A stretch of DNA of 64,000 nt, taken from positions 3,348,001 through 3,412,000 of the forward strand of contig NZ_CP135990.1 of the NCBI RefSeq assembly GCF_030315915.2, in the 5' to 3' direction. Numbering within the stretch: the first letter of the stretch is position 1; every line of letters starts with the position of its first letter. This document shows positions 56,094-64,000 of the stretch, one piece after another. The stretch is from Providencia zhijiangensis (GTDB lineage Bacteria; Pseudomonadota; Gammaproteobacteria; Enterobacterales; Enterobacteriaceae). Made by a program: the position numbers and the translations under genes. A model generated the notes under the pieces. It saw only the letters and a list, made by a program, of their open reading frames with translations, ran no database searches and was not told the origin of the DNA.

Positions 56094-56227
56094 AATCTCT
56101 AAATAATTCGCGTTGTGGCTAGGCGGCAGACGCAGCTAATCCCTAGGAGCATACATAAGTATGTGACTAGGGTTAGTAAGGATAGCCAACAACGCCACAG
56201 CGTGAAGTATGACGAGATTAAGAGATT
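56094..56227. repeat. 134-bp intergenic palindromic repeat element (enterobacterial)
   Basis: The ends are inverted: AATCTCTAAATAATTCGCG at 56094 against AGAGATT at 56221-56227. Inner arms GTTGTGGC and GCCACAGC, and a central stem TAATCCCTAG / CTAGGGTTA around ATACATAAGTAT, continue the palindrome. I recognise this as a family of short palindromic repeats common in intergenic DNA of Yersinia, Serratia, Photorhabdus and relatives, probably non-autonomous mobile units. Its right end reaches into the fhlA stop codon (TAA at 56226-56228), so it may also act as the fhlA 3' hairpin. Confidence 0.7.
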
Positions 56228-57651
56228 ACTGGAATAAATCCTGAACACTAACCCCCAATCTCTGCATCCTTGAAAGCAACGTCGTACGCTTCAACCCTAA
56301 GCGGGCTGCCGCCCCTCTCGCCCCTGCAACCACCCCATTGGTAGCTTTCAGCGCTTCAATAATGCGGCTTCGCTCTTCATCATCGCTTTCTGGCGCATCC
56401 GTCTGCATTTTTCGCTCTAATGAACTGGGCTTATTCAGGGCTTCTTTAATACGAGATGGTTTTGGGATATTTAGCTCATGCAATTGAATATTCAACGTAT
56501 TTCCACGGGTTAAAATGACCGCACGTTCAATCACATTTTCCAGTTCTCGCACATTGCCCGGCCATGGATACAAGGATAGCTGCGCGAGAGCATCGCGAGG
56601 AATACACTCAATTTTACGGTTCATACGCTGCGCCATTTTCTTGGTGAAATAGGTCGCAAGTAGCGGAATATCTTCTGGTCGGTCACGCAATGGCGGGATC
56701 ACAATCGGGAATACATTCAAACGATAATAGAGATCTTCACGGAACTCTCGGTCTTCCGTCATCGCTTTCAAGTTGCGATTGGTCGCCGCCACAAGGCGCA
56801 CATCCACAGGGATAACTTTATTGCCACCAATGCGCTCAATTTCACGCTCTTGCAAAACACGCAATAATTTTGGTTGTAAATCCAATGGCATATCACCAAT
56901 TTCATCTAAAAACAGCGTGCTTTTATCCGCCATTTCAAAGCGACCAATATGGGTGCTCGTCGCGCCGGTAAATGCGCCTTTATCATGCCCAAACAGGTCA
57001 CTTTCCAGTAAACCCGTTGGAATTGCCGCACAGTTCATTTTAATCAGCGAGCGTTGGTGACGATGGCTAAGTTGATGAACGGCTCTGGCAATTAACTCTT
57101 TACCGGTGCCCGTTTCACCCAAGATGAGCACGGTGCTATCACTGCGAGCGACTAAATCCACTTGCTCCAATACTTCACGCATCGCCTGACTTTGGAAGAC
57201 TATTTCGCTGAAACTATTGGTGTTTTGGATCTGTTCATTGAGCCATAAATTTTCATTTTTCAGGCTATCTTTGAGGCGAGTGATCTCGCCATACGCCGCG
57301 GCATTATCCACAGCAATCGCAAAACGCGCCGCGACTTGTTTCAATAAATTGCAGTTATCTTCAGTGAAAATACGGTCATCTTCATGGGATAACACCAAAA
57401 CACCCAATGGCTTATGATTGAATGCCAACGGCAATAATAAGGTTTCCGTCATCCCTTCCGCGCACAGGTTTTGATACAGAGGGTCTTGAGTTTGACTATC
57501 GAGCGTTAAGCGCAGCGGTTTGTTGCTCTCTAAGACTTGAGCAAGATCCGCATGCAGTTCATTAAGATGATACTGGCTTTTTTTAACCGGTTTTGAGCGT
57601 TGATAATGGCTTGAATAACAAAGATAAACCGCTGAACTGACATTATCACAA
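56226..57651 (-). pseudogene. fhlA: Formate hydrogenlyase activator FhlA, 5'-truncated by an IS element
   Basis: The frame is open from the IS edge at 57651 to the stop, about 474 codons, against about 690 in intact FhlA. The N-terminal region with the first GAF/formate-sensing part is lost. What remains is part of the second GAF domain (LPLAFNHKPLGVLVLSHEDD), the AAA+ domain with Walker A GETGTGKE, the sigma-54 contact loop GAFTGA, Walker B TLFLDEIGDMP, and a Fis-type C-terminal helix-turn-helix (AAARLGLKRTTLLSRMQRLG). The native promoter is gone; an internal ATG at 57452 could start a 408-residue protein. The IS genes point the same way, so read-through expression is possible. Confidence 0.93.
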
Positions 57652-57659
57652 TGTAGTGG

Positions 57660-58870
<1,211 letters not shown>

Positions 58871-58900
58871 TCAGGTGGCCAAATTTATTAAACCACTACA

Positions 58901-60345
58901 AACTGATTGCGCTTCGTCCTGAGTGGGATGCAGTGAAGGTCTGTGAGGATGGTGCGACTTTATCGGAAAGTGATAAGAAAAAAGTTAAGCCGATGGAACG
59001 AGTCAAGATGATTATGACTCGTGACAAAGATGATGATAAAGCTTTGTGGAATAAGCTCGGTAGTAAAGAGTATCGTAAAGAGCTGGATCGTCAGTTCAAA
59101 AATGACAAATCGAACTTCAAAATCGCGATTGTCGTGGATATGTGGCTGACGGGCTTTGATGTACCGTTCCTCGATACCATCTACATTGATAAGCCATTGC
59201 AAAAACACAATCTGATCCAAACCATTTCGAGAGTAAACCGTAAATTCGAAGGTAAAGAAAATGGTCTGGTAGTTGATTACATCGGCATTAAAAAACAGAT
59301 GAACCTTGCTCTTTCCCAATACACAGCAGGGCAAGATCAGAGCTTAGAAGATATCAAACAGTCGGTCATTATTGTTAAGGATCACCTGAGCCTGTTAGAT
59401 GGATTATTCCATAAATTCGACTCTAAACCGTACTTCAATGGCACATCTCTAAAACAGTTACATTGTTTAAATGCCTCTGCTGACTTTGCACTAAGAACCA
59501 AGAAGTTTGAAAAGACGTTTATGGATCTGACTAAGCGCCTCAAATCTGCTTATGACATTTGTGTGGGAAGCAGTGAGCTGACCAAAGCCCATAAAGATAA
59601 GATTCATTATTATCTCGCCGTTCGAACCATAGTATTTAAAATCACCACTGGCGGTGCGCCAGATGTAGAGCAAATGAACCGCAGAGTAAGGGATTTGGTT
59701 AAAGATGCTCTTATCAGTGATGGAGTCGAAGAGATCTTTAGGCTGGGTGAGAAAGACGGTGGCGAGATTGATATATTCGATGATGATTATCTTGCCAAGC
59801 TGGAGATGGTGAAGCAGCCCAATACGAAACTTCAACTGCTTAAGCAAATGCTTGCTAAGGCGATTGGCGAGTTTAAAAAGACCAACAAAGTGAAAGGTAT
59901 CGACTTCACTAAGAAAATGAATATGTTAGTTGAAAAGTACAATGAGCGTGACGAAAAGGATGTCCTTCGCTCGGAAGTAATCAATGATTTTTCTGATGAA
60001 ATTATCAACCTTTACAATGAACTACGTGCTGAAATGGCCTCCTTTGGTGAAATGGGGATAAATTTTGAAGAAAAAGCGTTTTACGACATACTCATTTCAC
60101 TAGCTCATAAGTACGACTTTACCTACCCAGAAGAGAAGCTGCTTGGCCTGTCCAAAGAAGTGAAGAAAGTCATTGATGATAAAGCCAAGTACACCGATTG
60201 GAACAAACGAGACGACATCAAAGCTGAACTGCATTTCGACTTGATTATCTTGCTTGATGAATGGGGATACCCACCAATCGACCGTGATGAAGTGTATAAA
60301 GAGATTTTCGAGCAGGCAGAAAATTTCAAACGTAACCGAGCATAA
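58901..60345 (+). pseudogene. Type I restriction enzyme R subunit (HsdR), 5'-truncated
   Basis: About 481 codons of the C-terminal part of an HsdR protein. The IS cuts into the second helicase domain. Visible parts are the DEAD-helicase motif V-VI region (VVDMWLTGFDVPFLDTIYIDKPLQKHNLIQTISRVNR, about 80 residues into the fragment) and the long helical C-terminal domain that binds the methyltransferase core. The nuclease domain, Walker A and DEAD box are lost, so restriction activity is impossible. A GTG at 58852 inside the IS end is in frame and could give a fusion. No hsdM or hsdS remains in the window. Confidence 0.9.
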
Positions 60346-60396
60346 GAGATTGTCAATAATTATGACTTAAAATTATATGCAAGCGTAGGATGTATA

Positions 60397-60954
60397 ATGA
60401 ATATTCTATTTCGGCTTTTGCTAACATTTAATGCGACATCACTCTTAGTGATAATTTTTATTGTACAAAAAGGATACACATTATCGTATTTTTTTGACGT
60501 GACAATTAGTCAGTTAAGCTGGATTACTGTGATACCAAATATGGCGTCATATTTTCTTTATGTTCTTATCCCAATATTTTTTACTGGTATCAGTCTATTA
60601 CTAAGCAAAAGACTTGGAAAAGATGAGTTCAAAAAAGGTAATATAATAAGTATTGAGTATGCTAATAATAGTTTTTTACCCAGCTATCTAGGTTATTTTT
60701 TTGTTGCACTCAGCGTTGGAAGTTGGGAATCTTTGTGGTTTGTATACGGCATTTTATTTATTTTTACTTTTTTGTCTCAGGCCCTCTATTTTAACCCTCT
60801 ATTCCTGGTATTTGGTTATACGTTTTACAATGTAACAACTATAAACGGAACAGTAATATTTTTAATTAGTCGCCAAAAATATAAAACACCTTGTGATATC
60901 GAAATATCAACTGCCTTTAGGATTAATAACTATACATTTATTGAACGGAGCTAG
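60397..60954 (+). CDS. kwaA: Four-helix membrane protein, KwaA-like (Kiwa anti-phage system)
   Basis: A 185-residue protein with four hydrophobic segments at about residues 6-24 (LLLTFNATSLLVIIFIV), 48-69, 90-108 and 112-134. A soluble C-terminal end follows, with the conserved-looking stretch YFNPLFLVFGYTFYNVTTINGTVIFLISR. KwaA is the membrane partner of the two-gene Kiwa system and is of this size and topology (known of the system). The call rests on size, topology, that stretch and the partner gene 2 bp downstream; it is not a database match. Defence context: degraded hsdR just upstream and an integrase just downstream. Codons are more AT-rich than in the core genes. Confidence 0.68.
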   Translation: MNILFRLLLTFNATSLLVIIFIVQKGYTLSYFFDVTISQLSWITVIPNMASYFLYVLIPIFFTGISLLLSKRLGKDEFKKGNIISIEYANNSFLPSYLGYFFVALSVGSWESLWFVYGILFIFTFLSQALYFNPLFLVFGYTFYNVTTINGTVIFLISRQKYKTPCDIEISTAFRINNYTFIERS

Positions 60955-60956
60955 TA

Positions 60957-61787
60957 ATGGATCACGTATTAATTAAGGTAAAAGGGCTTCGTAAGAAGCC
61001 ATATCGTAAGTTAATTTCAGATTATAAGCTTTTTGAAACCGTTGATATCAATGTTAATTATTGCGTTACATATAGCCCTGATCATAATTTAGATGAGGAT
61101 ACATGGTTTAAAGTTGAACAATTCAGTCAGCAGCCGTATAACCTTGGCATATTTAATCAACCATTTGATTCTAAAGACCATGATGACGCAACTAAAGAGC
61201 AATTTTCAAAAATATCATATCTAGTTTCAGTTCAAGATCAGGGGTTTTATTTTCAAAAAATCACACCAGCACTTTTCATTCGGAAAAAAATAATCGCATT
61301 TGGTGAGTCCGCTAAAATTGAAAAAAGTGAAAACCGATTAGTAATTAATACAATTCCTGATGCAGTTTATATAAAAGCATCTGACACTTTAGCTTTCCGT
61401 AATTTAGCTACTATCTCTAGTATTTTTTCTGGAATTGACATGCTTTATAAAGAAGCAACGAATGAAGAAGTTGAGGATTTTTTATCTGAGCCTTTTATTG
61501 AACTCAGTAATGAATACGAAGCAGAAAAAGTATCAAAGCCTAACCGAAAACGAGTAGCACTAGCAATGGCTACACTTGCCACCATGTCTTCTGAAGACAA
61601 AGTCAATATGTTGACTTATATTGATGGATACTGTGACCAGCGATTAAATTTCGATCAGGAAAATAATAAATTCCTAATTTCAACAGACGACGAGTTGAAG
61701 CATCTTCTTTACGGTATTGAACAACGCTTTTATACAACTCCCTTTGGGCATGAAAAAAGGTTAGCTAACTCTGTACAGGCTTTATAA
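60957..61787 (+). CDS. kwaB: DUF4868-like protein, KwaB-like (Kiwa anti-phage system)
   Basis: A 276-residue soluble protein with no signal or membrane segment. It is beta-rich through the first 150 residues (YLVSVQDQGFYFQKITPALFIRKKIIAFG; LVINTIPDAVYIKASDTLAFRNLATISSIF) and helical after that, ending in a basic FGHEKRLANS motif. This pattern fits DUF4868, the KwaB family, which acts with KwaA to block phage DNA replication and late expression. The start is 2 bp after kwaA, with GGAG upstream, so the two are coupled. It is slightly shorter than the roughly 315 residues I remember for KwaB. Confidence 0.68.
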   Translation: MDHVLIKVKGLRKKPYRKLISDYKLFETVDINVNYCVTYSPDHNLDEDTWFKVEQFSQQPYNLGIFNQPFDSKDHDDATKEQFSKISYLVSVQDQGFYFQKITPALFIRKKIIAFGESAKIEKSENRLVINTIPDAVYIKASDTLAFRNLATISSIFSGIDMLYKEATNEEVEDFLSEPFIELSNEYEAEKVSKPNRKRVALAMATLATMSSEDKVNMLTYIDGYCDQRLNFDQENNKFLISTDDELKHLLYGIEQRFYTTPFGHEKRLANSVQAL

Positions 61788-61875
61788 TAGCCAACTCTGA
61801 TTAATTACTATTTTCAAGCTTTCTGGAAAGAAATTTAGTCATGATTTCTTGAAGTAATAGCTTACAATCTATTAT

Positions 61876-61907
61876 AGCCATCTTTAAATCTAGACGTAAA
61901 GATGGCT
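61876..61907 (+). terminator. Hairpin downstream of the Kiwa-like pair
   Basis: AGCCATCTTTA (61876-61886) and TAAAGATGGCT (61897-61907) form a perfect 11-bp stem with a 10-base loop. It lies between the convergent kwaB-like gene and the integrase relic; the T run is short. Confidence 0.6.
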
Positions 61908-61914
61908 GTAGTTA

Positions 61915-62198
61915 TCACTTAAAATTTACACTAACCACATTATCCAAGCTCCCCTCCCGCTCATCCATGTAATCCAAATACCATTGCATCATTTCTCTGC
62001 ATCCATACATATACTGAGCATGATTATACGTGCCACGGATCGCATTCTTATCGATATGAGCAAGCTGAGTTTCAATCTATGTAGAGTTATATCCTTTCTC
62101 ATGCAAAATTGTGCTCATCCTGTGGCGGAAGCCATGCACTGTTAGCCTTCCTTTATACCCCAGTAACTCAATAACCCCATTTAAATTGCCTTTATTGA
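61915..62198 (-). pseudogene. Relic of a second tyrosine integrase (C-terminal fragment, amber stop)
   Basis: The minus strand encodes the C-terminal 90 or so codons of a P4-type integrase. VIELLGYKGRLTVHGFRHRMSTILHEKGYNST comes first, then a TAG (62077-62079), then IETQLAHIDKNAIRGTYNHAQYMYG...MMQWYLDYMDE. The catalytic His-X2-Arg and Tyr are recognisable. The stop replaces a Trp (TGG) usual in this motif. The fragment begins next to the end of the intact integrase gene and has no start. It is evidence of an earlier element at the same site. Confidence 0.85.
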
Positions 62199-63452
62199 AT
62201 TACTTGATTTTGCAAAACTAAAAGGTGAAATCTCCTTCTCCCTATTCGCATCCAGATAATCTGCCCACCATTGCACCATCAATCGTCTTTCCTCAATATG
62301 CTCTGCCTTATGGATATAAGCCGCACGCACTGAGTTACGTTCTTGGTGGCTCATTTGCCTTTCTACTGCATCCTTCGACCACAGCCCTGACTCAATCAAC
62401 GAGCTACATGCCATTGTTCTAAAACCATGACCACACACTTCCGTCTTAGTGTCATAACCCATCACACGTAATGCGTTGTTTACCGTATTTTCGCTCATCG
62501 GTTTTCTAGGATTATGATCACCAATAAAGATCAGTTCGTGATTCCCACTGAATTGATATATCTGTTTTAAGATCTCAATGGCTTGTCGGCTTAAAGGAAC
62601 TAAATGAGGGGTACGCATTTTTGATCCACGATGAGAGTGCTTAACCCCTTCTATCGCTTCACGTTCTGCGGGGATTGTCCACATCGCATTATCAAAATCG
62701 ATTTCATCCCAACGAGCAAAACGCAGTTCACTGGAACGAATGAAGACTAACAAGGTGAGTTTGACGGCTAAAGTTGTTAATGGTCTGCCAGTATAGCTAT
62801 CGATACGTTGTAAGAACTCTGGTAGGCGTTTCAGTTCTAAAGCAGCTCTATGGACTCGTTTGCCTGTAGCAACTGCTCCAGCCATATCTTGTGCAGGGTT
62901 ATAGTCGATTAAACCGCTTTGTACTGCATAACGCATAATACCTGTCACACGCTGTTGTAAACGTGCAGCCACCTCAAGACGTCCAGACATCTCCACGGCT
63001 TTAATCGGTTCGAGTAGATCGCGAGTTTTTAGTTCGGCAATATTACGTTTGCCAATAGCAGCAAAGATATTGTCCTCAAGGCTTTTGAGGACTCGATGGC
63101 TATGGCCTTCTGACCACTTCTTATTCGTTGCATGCCAATCACGCGCAACTTTCTCAAAGGTATTAAATTCCTTTTGCTGCTCTTCCTTTAATTCTTTCTT
63201 GTGTTCACGAGGGTCGATACCTAAAGCAACTTGCTTTCTGGCAGCATCTCTTCTTTCTCTTGCATCCGCTAAGGAGATTTCTGGATATACACCAAAAGCC
63301 ATCAAATGTTGTTTGCCGCCAAAGCGAAAACGGAAACGCCAATATTTAGAGCCATTGGGGTGAACATACAGAAACAAGCCATCACTATCTGTCAGTGTAT
63401 AAGCTTTCTCGTCAGGTTTAGCTGCACGAACTTTCGTATCGGTTAATGCCAT
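62181..63452 (-). CDS. P4-type tyrosine recombinase/integrase of the leuX island
   Basis: A 423-residue integrase starting MALTDTKVRAAKPDEKAYTLTDSDGLFLYVHPNGSKYWRF, with AGAGGA 8 bases before the ATG; an ATG 6 codons upstream is less likely. Arm-binding (DUF4102) and core-binding domains precede the catalytic domain. Catalytic residues are Arg in LLVFIRSSELRFARWDEID, His-X2-Arg in CGHGFRTMA and Tyr in RAAYIHKAEHIEERR. It is 318 bp from the 3' end of tRNA-Leu(CAA), the probable attachment site. It seems intact and should excise or integrate the island if a second att site exists. Confidence 0.94.
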   Translation of the reverse strand: MALTDTKVRAAKPDEKAYTLTDSDGLFLYVHPNGSKYWRFRFRFGGKQHLMAFGVYPEISLADARERRDAARKQVALGIDPREHKKELKEEQQKEFNTFEKVARDWHATNKKWSEGHSHRVLKSLEDNIFAAIGKRNIAELKTRDLLEPIKAVEMSGRLEVAARLQQRVTGIMRYAVQSGLIDYNPAQDMAGAVATGKRVHRAALELKRLPEFLQRIDSYTGRPLTTLAVKLTLLVFIRSSELRFARWDEIDFDNAMWTIPAEREAIEGVKHSHRGSKMRTPHLVPLSRQAIEILKQIYQFSGNHELIFIGDHNPRKPMSENTVNNALRVMGYDTKTEVCGHGFRTMACSSLIESGLWSKDAVERQMSHQERNSVRAAYIHKAEHIEERRLMVQWWADYLDANREKEISPFSFAKSSNSIKAI

Positions 63453-63477
63453 ATTCTTTGTCCTCTTCACCCCAGAG

Positions 63478-63646
63478 TGAGTATATAAACGAGATATCTC
63501 AGATTACTGTTGATGATTTCGAGTTACATAGCCAACTATGTGCCTACGCCACAGGCTGCGCCTGCTTTGCTCTAGCATCGGTAATTCGAGATATAATGAG
63601 TATACAAACATTATCGAAGCGATGTATATACTCAGATGTATACTCA
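63478..63646. repeat. Four copies of TGAGTATAYA upstream of the integrase gene
   Basis: Direct copies at 63478-63487 (TGAGTATATA) and 63597-63606 (TGAGTATACA); inverted copies at 63623-63634 and 63637-63646. The outer ones extend to an 11-bp inverted repeat GAGTGAGTATA / TATACTCACTC (63475-63485, 63639-63649). They lie between the int start and the tRNA. Such clusters are typical of arm-type sites for integrase or sites for an excisionase/regulator. The rest of the 318-bp gap carries no gene. Confidence 0.6.
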
Positions 63647-63732
63647 CTCGGAGGTTGATGTGGGTTGAGTTAGATTGACATGCATTGACTGAAAACGCAG
63701 GGAAAGCCTTGCAAACACTGGATTTTAGATAC

Positions 63733-63756
63733 AAAAAAAGACGTCCGTTGACGTCT
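63733..63756 (-). terminator. Terminator of tRNA-Leu
   Basis: On the minus strand, AGACGTC-AACG-GACGTCT is followed by TTTTTTT (complement of 63733-63739), 14 bp after the tRNA 3' end. It is a perfect 7-bp stem with a four-base loop. Confidence 0.88.
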
Positions 63757-63769
63757 CTTGATGTTCTTA

Positions 63770-63854
63770 TGGTGCCGAAGGCCGGACTCGAACCGGCACA
63801 CCCGAAGGCGGTTGATTTTGAATCAACTGCGTCTACCAATTCCGCCACTCCGGC
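63770..63854 (-). tRNA. leuX: tRNA-Leu (anticodon CAA)
   Basis: An 85-nt tRNA with encoded CCA. The acceptor GCCGGAG pairs with CTTCGGC (one G-T). The anticodon loop TTCAAAA gives CAA for UUG codons. The long variable arm (CCGCCTTCGGGTG) is typical of leucine, and the T-arm is CCGGTTCGAGTCCGG. It is the leuX type, a classic integration hotspot for P4-like islands, and an integrase lies downstream of its 3' end. Confidence 0.96.
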
Positions 63855-63886
63855 ACGAAGTGATGTGTTTCTTGGAAAACGGTGCC

Positions 63887-63914
63887 ATTATACTTGCCTG
63901 ATGCCTACTGGCAA
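63887..63914 (-). promoter_or_regulatory. Sigma-70 promoter of tRNA-Leu
   Basis: On the minus strand, TTGCCA (63909-63914), a 16-bp spacer and a perfect TATAAT (63887-63892) lie about 30 bp upstream of the tRNA 5' end. Confidence 0.85.
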
Positions 63915-63923
63915 CATTTATCT

Positions 63924-63940
63924 TGAACAATCAGATTGTT
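63924..63940. other. Small palindrome upstream of the tRNA promoter
   Basis: GAACAATC-A-GATTGTTC is a perfect 8-bp inverted repeat next to a run of nine A. It sits just upstream of the -35 box of tRNA-Leu. It might be the end of a terminator of a gene beyond the window, or an upstream element; no gene is visible to the window end. Confidence 0.35.
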
Positions 63941-64000
63941 CGATTAAAAAAAAAGCACCTGAAAAAATCTTTCCACAAAAAGCCCAATATCCCCTGTTAT

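Noticed and set aside
63770..63800. Second copy of the leuX 3' end as distal attachment site
   Set aside because: I looked through the island and its left flank and saw no matching direct repeat; it may lie outside the window or be deleted.
63504..63848. Minus-strand open frame over the tRNA region
   Set aside because: It runs through tRNA-Leu and its terminator; coding over a tRNA is a well-known false positive.

Overview
The window looks like chromosome of a Morganellaceae enterobacterium, most likely Providencia. The evidence is moderately AT-rich coding DNA with very AT-rich spacers, a membrane L-amino acid deaminase typical of Proteus/Providencia/Morganella, and otherwise E. coli-like genes (potABCD, class I fumarase, glgBXCAP, selenocysteine fdhF). 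The genus is an inference from gene content; no 16S or other marker is present.

Layout. 1-1.4 kb: 3' part of a tetR-type repressor with a near-perfect operator, divergent from an FMN reductase. 1.4-5.4 kb: potABCD polyamine importer on the minus strand. 6.2-10 kb: fumarase, a Tat-exported agmatine deiminase-like enzyme and a divergent LysR regulator. 10.1-11.5 kb: a lone exported polysaccharide deacetylase. 11.7-21.1 kb: a pentose locus (4-epimerase, DeoR-type repressor, ribose-type ABC importer, 3-epimerase, L-xylulose-type kinase). Its three enzymes would carry L-xylulose to D-xylulose 5-phosphate. 22.0-24.1 kb: L-amino acid deaminase followed by an exported RidA-like protein. 24.3-25.7 kb: an unrecognised membrane protein. 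25.8-26.3 kb: a type II toxin-antitoxin pair. 26.4-30.1 kb: a siderophore ABC importer. 30.3-41.5 kb: a GH13 glucosidase and a complete glgBXCAP glycogen operon. 41.9-45.1 kb: a YadA-type trimeric autotransporter whose extended signal peptide is cut by an amber codon. 45.1-50.8 kb: small metabolic/regulatory genes and an ATPase/binding protein/permease importer of the ferric-iron/sugar-phosphate class. 50.9-55.8 kb: an OlsF-like ornithine-lipid synthase divergent from fdhF, with an exact 722-bp tandem duplication across their shared promoter region.

The last 8 kb is a degraded mobile region. The fdhF activator gene fhlA has lost its 5' end to an IS3-family element. On the other side of that element lies a 5'-truncated hsdR. 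No target-site duplication is visible, so the element marks a deletion or rearrangement junction. Downstream of hsdR is a two-gene pair (a four-helix membrane protein plus a DUF4868-like protein) that looks like the Kiwa anti-phage system. It is followed by an integrase relic with its own amber codon, an intact P4-type integrase, and tRNA-Leu(CAA) (leuX), the probable integration site.

The points I would look at first are the amber codon in the adhesin signal region, the 722-bp duplication that duplicates a sigma-54 promoter, the IS-generated fhlA/hsdR junction, the Kiwa-like pair in the leuX island, and the pairing of a deaminase that releases imines outside the membrane with an exported RidA.
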